Shown: piece after piece, positions 57,398 through 64,000 of the stretch | How the letters are laid out: the number at the start of each line of letters is the position of its first letter | Position numbering within the stretch: position 1 is the first letter of the stretch | Source: Cladorhizidae sp. MBARI D1340-BT2 | Taxonomy: Eukaryota; Porifera; Demospongiae; Poecilosclerida; Cladorhizidae | DNA: 64,000 nucleotides | Direction: 5' to 3' | NCBI GenBank assembly: GCA_028752905.1 | Contig: JAQNBH010000014.1 | Coordinates: 21,485,990 to 21,549,989, forward strand | Made by a program: the position numbers and the translations under genes | Notes under the pieces: model-generated | Database searches by the model: none | Seen by the model: only the letters and a program-made list of their open reading frames with translations | Told to the model about the DNA's origin: nothing

Positions 57398-58668
57398 GTG
57401 TTGTATGTACTGTGTATAAGCAAGTGTTGATCACAACTAGGTTCTGCACACACAGTAGTGTTGTATGTATTGTGTATAAGCAAGTGTTGATCACAACTAG
57501 GTTCTGCACACATGGTAGTGTTGTATGTATTGTGTATAAGCAAGTGTTGACCACAACTAGGTTCTGTACATGCAGTAGTATTGTATGTATTGTGTATAAG
57601 CAAGTGTTGATCTCAACTAGGTTCTGCACACACAGTAGTGTTGTATGTATTGTGTATAAGCAAGTGTTGATCTCAACTAAGGTTCTGTACATACAGTAGT
57701 GTTGTATGTATTGTGTATAAGCAAGTGTTGATCACAACTAGGTTCTGTACCCGCAGTAGTGTTGTATGTATTGTGTATAAGCAAGTGTTGATCTCAACTA
57801 GGTTCTGCACATACACTAGTGTTGTATGTATTGTGTATAAGCAAGTGTTGATCACAACTAGGGTCTGCACACACAGTAGTGTTGTATGTATTGTGTATAA
57901 GCAAGTGTTGATCACAACTAGGTTCTGTACATGCAGTAGTATTGTATGTATTCTGTATAAGCAAGTGTTGATCTCAACTAGGTTCTGCACACATAGTAGT
58001 GTTGTATGTATTGTGTATAAGCAAGTGTTGATCTCAACTAAGGTTCTGTACATAGACAGTATTGTTGTATGTATTGTGTATAAGCAAGTGTTGATCTCAA
58101 CTAGGTTCTGCACACACAGTAGTGTTGTATGTATTGTGTATAAGCAAGTGTTGATCTCAACTAAGGTTCTGTACATACAGTAGTGTTGTATGTATTGTGT
58201 ATAAGCAAGTGTTGATCACAACTAGGTTCTGTTCATACAGTAGTGTTGTATGTATTGTGTATAAGCAAGTGTTGATCACAACTAGTTTCTGTACATGCAG
58301 TAGTATTGTATGTATTCTGTATAAGCAAGTGTTGATCTCAACTAGGTTCTGCACACAGTAGTGTTGTATGTATTGTGTATAAGCAAGTGTTGATCTCAAC
58401 TAAGGTTCTGTACATACAGTATTGTTGTATGTATTGTGTATAACCAAGTGTTGATCACAACTAGGTTCTGTACATGCAGTAGTGTTGTATGTATTGTGTA
58501 TAAGCAGGTGTTGATCTCAACTAAGGTTCTGTACATAGAGTAGTGTTGTATGTATTGTGTATAAGCAAGTGTTGATCACAACTAGGTTCTGTTCATACAG
58601 TAGTGTTGTATGTATTGTGTATAAGCAAGTGTTGATCACAACTAGGTTCTGCACATACAGTAGTGTTG
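57398..58668 (+). repeat. 60-bp minisatellite
   Basis: About 21 units containing TTGTATGTATTGTGTATAAG, CAAGTGTTGATCACAACTAG and a variable GTTCTGCACACACAGTAGTG, length 57-63 bp. Two unit subtypes (GATCACAACTAGG and GATCTCAACTAAGG) alternate, suggesting higher-order duplication. It starts exactly at the end of hAT copy 3. Confidence 0.93.
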
Positions 58669-59445
58669 TCAAACGGATTGCCTTTAGCAAGCCTATCAAC
58701 GATGCTTGGAAACTCTCGAAGTTTAGCTCATTCTTCTGATCTCTGTTATTGTCTTTCCAGTACTCTTCTGTGAATCCAGTTCGAGTCGTTTCTTCGGATA
58801 TCTTGCCAAACAAAACTATGCTCGTCCTTTCGCTGGCAACTAAAATTCAAGTCGACAATCATTACCATGTTTTACCATTTTATCAAGTTCAGATAATTTG
58901 GATAACCGAGGTTCGGATATGCAAGGGTGTACTGTACCTTCCGGGACAAATATGACAAATATCACATCTTCCTTTAATTAATTACCATAAACCCAACTGG
59001 GTTTAACCCAATTTCATTGTTACAATAATGACATCTTCTTAATTATCCATGTAGAGTCATTGCAATATAGTCAAATTTCTGATGTTGAAAAGCTTTTATG
59101 CAGCTCATAGACGCTCTTTACACGAGTCATAGTGTATAGTCTTCTAGCTCTTTGGGGAAAGGACTCTGAAGAACTAGCTATGTGCTGAAATCTGAAATTG
59201 AATAAAAATAGCAGCTGCCAGTTGTAATTATGAAGTTTAAGTCCTACATGGCACCAATACATGGCACCAATTCTGGAGAGTCGTCAATGGGTTGGTGCTA
59301 TTTGATTAATAAGCAATGATAGCTGTCTGGCCCACTTTTGAAGGAGAGAACAACAAAAAAATTGCATAGTAGTGGTAGTAAAGCTGGAAAAGGGGATGGG
59401 GGGGGGGGAATCTATGATTGCCCCAGACATTTCAGAACAATTGAA
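58669..59445. other. Intergenic, no confident feature
   Basis: Unique sequence with unsupported short frames; G-run at 59399-59408. Confidence 0.5.
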
Positions 59446-60580
59446 GGATCAATTCACATATACGGCCAGTAGCCGCGTGAAATTCGTGCGCGTGTAATTA
59501 ACTTAAAATAAATAATTAACTAAAAGCATAGCATAAACTGGTGTTAATGGACTATCATCCTTTGAAGACATTAATGAGAGTATTACTGAATATAGACTAT
59601 CATCCTTTGAAGACATTAATGAGAGTATGTGGTCTCGGGAGTATCCTGTATGCTAGGCAAGCTGAGATGCTGGCATCAGTCCACAAAGAGGGGTGGATAT
59701 CTACCAGTGGCTCTGTTCAACTAAGCTATTGCAAGTGCCAATTGTGTTTGGAGGGGTGGTGCAAATCGATGAATCGCTCTTCCGACACAAACCAAAGGTT
59801 TATAGACAGATATATAGTATATTTAGAAATTACTTTACCTTATCTACTTTACCTTATCTTATCTTACCTTATCTGGATCCCATTATCTTACTTTACCTAA
59901 TCTAACATACAGCACCACATAGGCAGACCTCCAGCCCAAGAAGTCTGGGTGTTCGGAATGGTCGACATCTCGACCTCACCAGCCTTGGGATACATGCAGG
60001 AAGTGGCGAAAAGAGATGCGGCCACCCTACTGCCCATCATACAAGCCCATATTGCACCCAACACAGTCATCCACTCAGACCAGTGGTGGGCTTATAACCA
60101 AGTTCGATCGCTTGCTGGTGTCTCTAGCCACCAAACTGTCAACCATTCCCTGGACCCTGGGTCGGGTACCCATACACAAAACATTGAGTCGTATTGGAAT
60201 AGAGTAAAACCAAACTGAAGAGGATGAAAGTATGCCATGCACATCAGACTGGAAGCTACCTGGATGAATTTATGTGGCGAGAGCGGCATGGACAATCAAA
60301 ACACTTGGCATTTAATAATATAATGTTAAATATAAGTCAGCAATACCCTGTATGAATGATATGATAATGAAATGTATGTAAAATAACAATTGGATGGGAA
60401 TATGAATTGATAACAATTATAAAATATATAGCAATTGAATTATAGCTTGAATTATAGTAAAATAGATGGGCCATTAATTAGGTTCTATTAACAGCTATGC
60501 TTTTAGTTAATTATTTATTTTAAATTAATTACACACGCACGAATTTCACGCGGCTACTGGCCATATATGTGAATTGATCC
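59446..60580 (+). mobile_element. Merlin (IS1016-like) DNA transposon
   Basis: Terminal inverted repeats of ~90 bp begin GGATCAATTCACATATA at 59446 and end with the inverse at 60580. An exact 8-bp duplication CAATTGAA flanks both sides (59438-59445, 60581-60588), as expected for Merlin. The transposase is on the plus strand. The TIRs are nearly identical, so the insertion is recent. A 37-bp direct duplication (ACTATCATCCTTTGAAGACA) lies at 59550-59630. Confidence 0.95.
59690..60355 (+). pseudogene. Merlin transposase, spliced, late frameshift
   Basis: Exon one ends PIVFGGVVQIDESLFRHKPK at 59797 (first Asp of the DDE). A 115-bp GT..AG intron (59798-59912) is removed. Exon two reads HHIGRPPAQEVWVFGMVDIS, AATLLPIIQAHIAPNTVIHS, DQWWAYNQV (second Asp) and THTQNIESYWNRVK (Glu). 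One extra base near 60210 then shifts the frame; the proper continuation KRMKVCHAHQTGSYLDEFMW and RERHG runs to 60355. Merlin transposases are ~280-330 residues; the N-terminal portion before 59690 is unclear. The frameshift truncates the protein after the last catalytic residue. Confidence 0.85.
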
Positions 60581-60639
60581 CAATTGAAGACTATGAGATA
60601 GATCATGACATTCCCTTCCCATCTCAGTGATCCACATAC

Positions 60640-60733
60640 CTTACTAACCAACTCCATCCGACTAGGAAGGTCCCTGAATAAGCTGTGGCACCGATCCTCC
60701 ACATAGCCAATATTATCCAACATCTGATATTCC
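60640..60733 (-). CDS. Candidate internal exon of an unidentified gene
   Basis: On the minus strand, acceptor CTTTTTCGCAG precedes 94 bases and donor GTATGTGG follows. The most protein-like frame reads EYQMLDNIGYVEDRCHSLFR and DLPSRMELVSK. Merlin sits ~50 bp downstream, in the following intron. Family not recognised. Confidence 0.4.
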
Positions 60734-60999
60734 CTGCGAAAAAGGAGGGAAAGGGTTGAAAAGTCAATATTGCTTGAAGCAATAAAAGGAAAACAATACC
60801 CTAGGGTACCCAAGAATTATTTTATAATTAGCTTTTGGGGTATTGGTCAGTGAATGCCTCAATTCTCATTGCCTTGATGAAGACAAAGAAACATAGCCAA
60901 AAAGTCAATCAAAATGGATGATTACCTTAGGTATTTTAATTATCAAGTTACAAGCCCTTGGGGTACCTGCTGAATACAGACATGTAGCATTGACTCACT

Positions 61000-61024
61000 T
61001 CTTTGCCTTTTTGGAAGAAGGTAC
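61000..61024 (-). CDS. Candidate 25-nt micro-exon of the same gene
   Basis: Acceptor TTTACTTTCTTAG, 25 bases, donor GTGAGT. Joining it to the 60733 exon in phase 2 gives TSSKKAKK-EYQMLDN without stops. Another phase is also open, so the frame is not settled. A possible first exon ending in GTGAGT lies near 61135 (MPCNKRSRPDGRA). Confidence 0.3.
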
Positions 61025-61413
61025 CTAAGAAAGTAAAACAGTCACGAGTATATATATATATATTAGGCCACCACACACATACAGCACAATGGGTATAACA
61101 GTAACTAACACCTACAACAGTCTATTACTCACAGCACGCCCATCCGGTCTTGACCTTTTATTACAAGGCATGGCGCAGCCTCTAGGTTAGCAATAGGCAA
61201 TAAGGTACACAATAGGGAACAAGAGTTGTCGTCTGTAGGTTCAAAATTCAAAACTCGACCTGGCAAATTATGCGCATGGGCACTGTTCCAGTAAGGTAGT
61301 AACGTTCCCTGAAGGGAATGGGAAACGTGGCTCTTACGCACGCGGCGTTATAAATGTATTACCTGGCGGGTGGGACGTTGAAAATCAACGCCTTCAATTT
61401 TACACCCACGTGA

Positions 61414-61866
61414 GATGAGTGAAGACATCAGGAGGGTCTTCAACATCGAAGTTGTTTTCAGATTGGGAAGAACTCTGAGGACACAGCTGAGCAGAGTGAA
61501 GGATGTTTTCAAGCAAATATGCACTCATGCATTGCGTACCGGCATCCCTTGTAGCTGTAGGAAATACTACATAGGAATGACATCAGAAGATGGAGACCAG
61601 AGTGAAACAACATCAAAATGCCTGTAGAAAGTGTGCTAAAGAGAAGTCTGCAATTGCTGAACATGCATCGGATAATGGATATCCTATTTTGTGGGAGGAA
61701 GCAACCATCTTGGACCAGAAGATAGAAGGAACTGCTAGTGAACTTAAGGAGGCATTGCACATCAGCCTAGACCAAGTGTGAGCGGTTCAATTGAGACTGT
61801 GGATGGACTTGCCTGGCTGCTGAGAAGCCACTGTCAAGAGCCTCAACTTGAAGCCACGACCACCAT
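61414..61866 (+). pseudogene. Penelope-like element, GIY-YIG endonuclease and 3' end
   Basis: Plus strand: LSRVKDVF, IPCSCRKYYIGMTS (~61545-61585; the GIY-YIG core is in the form YYIGMT) and, after a frame change, METRVKQHQNACRKCAKEKS, AIAEHASDNGYPILWEEATI and KEALHISL (to ~61765). This is the C-terminal endonuclease of a Penelope-like retroelement, which nicks target DNA for priming. The 3' end (about 61760-61866) recurs inverted at 63420-63535. The RT part is not present. Confidence 0.75.
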
Positions 61867-61899
61867 AATTAGTTATTATTTTATAATATTATTTATTAT

Positions 61900-62040
61900 A
61901 TTTATTTATGACCTTTGCAAACGGCTCGCGGACCAGTTGTAGGAGCCGAGGTCTCAGTCCTTTCTGCCGCAGCATGGCCATCGAAGTTCAGCAGGGTAAT
62001 GCTGCAGCTATTTTGGGGACTTTGCCTAAGATTGATTTGT
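61900..62040 (+). pseudogene. LINE tail scrap (+)
   Basis: The frame ends MAIEVQQGNAAAILGTLPK (61974-62030), the same terminal motif as near 27285 and 63100. Confidence 0.55.
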
Positions 62041-62400
62041 TGGTTATTTCTGTTTGGGTATATATGTTACTTTGTCAGTTAAAATGTATGTAGTAATTAT
62101 TTATTTATTTTTATAATTTGCATAGTGTTAATAGACTCGGATATTGCCCGTGTATTTATTATTGATTATACAGATTTTATTTATTTATTATTATATTTGT
62201 TTATATAATAATATTATATATATATTTGGCAATTTTTGCTATTATAATATGTATTTATTTAATTGTTGTTATCAATAATTAATTGTTATCATTATCGCGA
62301 TTGTTATTTTCATTTTATTTATTTATTTTATTATTTTTATTATAATATAATTAATGTCAATTGTTTTTGCAAAAATACCAAAATAATAAAAATAAATACG
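62041..62400. other. AT-rich low-complexity region
   Basis: Dominated by TTATTTATT-type repeats and ATATAT; nothing coding. Confidence 0.7.
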
Positions 62401-62559
62401 TAACCTAATGACAAGTTCAACACCTGACCAACCCTAAAACAGATAAGGCATTCCCTCGCTGGACTGCCACTGAGAGACGCTGAAGGAGGTGAGTATATAC
62501 AGACATTCACCTTCCAGTTCTTTACCTTATCCTGAGGCTAAGCTCCTTCAGGAAAGCCA

Positions 62560-62890
62560 TTAACCTGTTTGCCAATGACCCCCAATAACTCGATGGCCAC
62601 AAGCACAAAAAAGTGGAAAATATCTAGGCTGGCATATTTGGCCACTTTTTTCTCCTCGGCCATAGCACTACTCACTGCTGCACCTCAATATGAGGGGGGA
62701 AACGTATCTGGACAGGTTGCATCCCACAAGTTGCTTGCCATTCTTCCATGGCACCATGGTTACCCCATGAGGCCTTTTCCCATCAGAACGAAAGAGATCC
62801 AATGGTTTCATCCTGGAAGGGGCACCTGCACATGACAATGCTCGTATGACGGTAGAAACGTCAAGACCATGCGTGGCAAGGCGATACACT
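62560..62890 (-). pseudogene. LINE tail fragment (-)
   Basis: The minus strand shows RLATHGLDVSTVIRALSCAG, APSRMKPLDLFRSDGKRPHG, VTMVPWKNGKQLV (62889-62730). After a one-base shift it continues DATCPDTFPPSY and VAIELLGVIG. Same family as 26660-27298, opposite orientation. Confidence 0.65.
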
Positions 62891-63059
62891 TCTGATCCAC
62901 AGTGCTGGCAGTTATGTTTATTTTATTTTTTTGAACTCTCAGATCATTTCACAATAATCAACTTGAAATTGTCTTCTATAGACGCTTCAGGCTCTTGCCT
63001 TCATCAGTGCTGGGCACGTGAACCGGCACATGCGTCTAGCACGTGAACCAGATGTAAAT

Positions 63060-63145
63060 AAAGCACTGGGGAAAAGATTTCTGCTTCAGCAATTATCTGT
63101 GGCTGTACAAAGAGGCAATGCCATCACAGTCTGAGAGCAATGGGA
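63060..63145 (+). pseudogene. LINE tail scrap (+), end motif
   Basis: Frame GKRFLLQQLSVAVQRGNAIT, the C-terminal motif of the LINE family above, then a stop. Confidence 0.5.
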
Positions 63146-63261
63146 GGCTTTGCAAGCAGGGATAGCCAACAAATAATAAAAAGTAAAAAAATTAAAAATT
63201 AATTAAAAAATATATATAAACAATGAATGAATTCTCAATGAAAACTATCAGTTGACATTTT

Positions 63262-63400
63262 AATCACCCTCAATAATCAAATTCATATTGTATTCTTGCT
63301 CTAACCTTCATCAGGAATAATTATTCCTGATGAAGGCTAGAGCATCTAGCTAGTCGAAGAATACAATTTGAAGTTGATTATTTTGAAGGTGATTGATAAT
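63262..63400. repeat. Palindrome with hammerhead-like CTGATGA motifs
   Basis: CTTCATCAGGAATAATTATT plus CCTGATGAAG (63308-63337) is a perfect 30-bp palindrome. Flanking CAATAATCAAATTC / GAAGTTGATTATT blocks extend the dyad to ~135 bp. On the plus strand CTGATGA is followed by a 6-bp stem (GGCTAG/CTAGTC) and GAAG. Confidence 0.7.
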
Positions 63401-63419
63401 AAAATAAGTTAAAAAAATA

Positions 63420-63535
63420 TTATGGTGGTCGTGGCTTCAAGTTCAGGTTCATGAGAATAGCTCCCCAGCAACCAGGAAAGTCCATTCCACAGTCTCAATT
63501 GAATCATACTTTGGTGCTAGGCTGATGCATGGAAG
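63420..63535 (-). repeat. Inverted Penelope 3' end
   Basis: ATGGTGGTCGTGGCTTCAAG and CCACAGTCTCAATTGAA are the reverse complement of 61780-61866, diverged and with small indels. Confidence 0.75.
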
Positions 63536-63738
63536 AGATCAGCATCTTCAGTCTCTCTCGCTTTCTGTAGAGTTTAGCCACTCACTGGCGAAGTTTGCTG
63601 CACCTCTTTCTGCTACTTGCCCAGGGATTTTAAACAGTAAATGCTGTCATCATGTGACCAATCTGTCTCGACTGAAACGTCGCAACTTTTGAAGGATTTG
63701 ATTATCACTTTAGTAGTAATGGATGCCAAGTTTCCCAC

Positions 63739-63743
<5 letters not shown>

Positions 63744-63779
<36 letters not shown>
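63744..63779 (+). repeat. (CA)n microsatellite
   Basis: Continuous CA dinucleotides, about 18 units. Confidence 0.95.
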
Positions 63780-63781
<2 letters not shown>

Positions 63782-64000
63782 CTGACAGCATTATTTTCTC
63801 TTGAGCTTTCATACTTCCTACTGGTGCACAGTGCAATCGAGAGAGCGTTTTCTTTCGATATAGTGAATGGTGCACAGTCAAATAGAGGGTGTGTTCTATT
63901 TGAGGTTAATTAAGAAAATACAGTACATATGATAGGATCTGTGGGAAAGAGTCAATTGTACACAGAGAAAACTAAACTTTCAAATTATTACGTCTTGATA

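Noticed and set aside
57337..58813. Long open frames on both strands with 20-residue repeats (for example NTCLYTIHTTLL)
   Set aside because: They are the mechanical result of a 60-bp tandem repeat whose length is a multiple of three; there are no start context, splice sites or recognised domain.

Overview
This window is animal genomic DNA: spliced genes with GT..AG introns, AT-rich intergenic DNA, long minisatellites and a dense load of transposable elements. The repeat composition (hAT, Merlin, PIF/Harbinger MITEs, Penelope, a rearranged Gypsy element, an Academ-like family common in sponges and corals) suggests a non-bilaterian metazoan, most likely a demosponge. That is inferred from family recognition, not from a marker gene. 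No rRNA gene, CRISPR array or bacterial operon was seen.

Layout. 1-5867 is a long-TIR DNA transposon whose minus-strand, intron-containing gene carries an FEN1/XPG-like nuclease module (Academ-like, AcademX type, from memory). 7394-12658 is a complete Gypsy-class LTR retrotransposon with 396-bp LTRs, a TCTCC target duplication and the rearranged order protease-integrase-RT-RNase H (Gmr1-like). 16633-19496 is a hAT element. 19893-21440 is a short-TIR element holding a foldback repeat, with more copies near 27.3, 29.5 and 43.5 kb. 23.0-24.7 kb holds a carbohydrate sulfotransferase gene, the clearest host gene. 26.6-31.3 kb is LINE debris and a 31-bp minisatellite. 32.5-39.8 kb is a second, decayed Academ-like gene split by a hAT insertion at 36.5-39.4 kb. 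40.1-43.5 kb holds a DDE-type transposase pseudogene and LINE pieces.

45.8-48.3 kb contains two convergent host genes: the last exon of a PDCD2-family gene (+), and a Schlafen-like AlbA_2 gene (-) whose last exon is a lysine-rich tandem repeat. 48.3-58.7 kb is dominated by three large minisatellites (39-, 28- and 60-bp units), two related Harbinger MITEs (one with a MADF-type exon), a small palindromic MITE, a Gypsy remnant and a hAT copy into which one MITE inserted. 59446-60580 is a Merlin transposon with a perfect 8-bp target duplication and a spliced transposase, lying in a probable intron of an unidentified minus-strand gene. 61.4-63.9 kb holds Penelope GIY-YIG remnants, inverted Penelope 3' ends and LINE tails.

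Most element genes are broken by frameshifts, stops or deletions. The nesting gives a relative order of insertion at several places.
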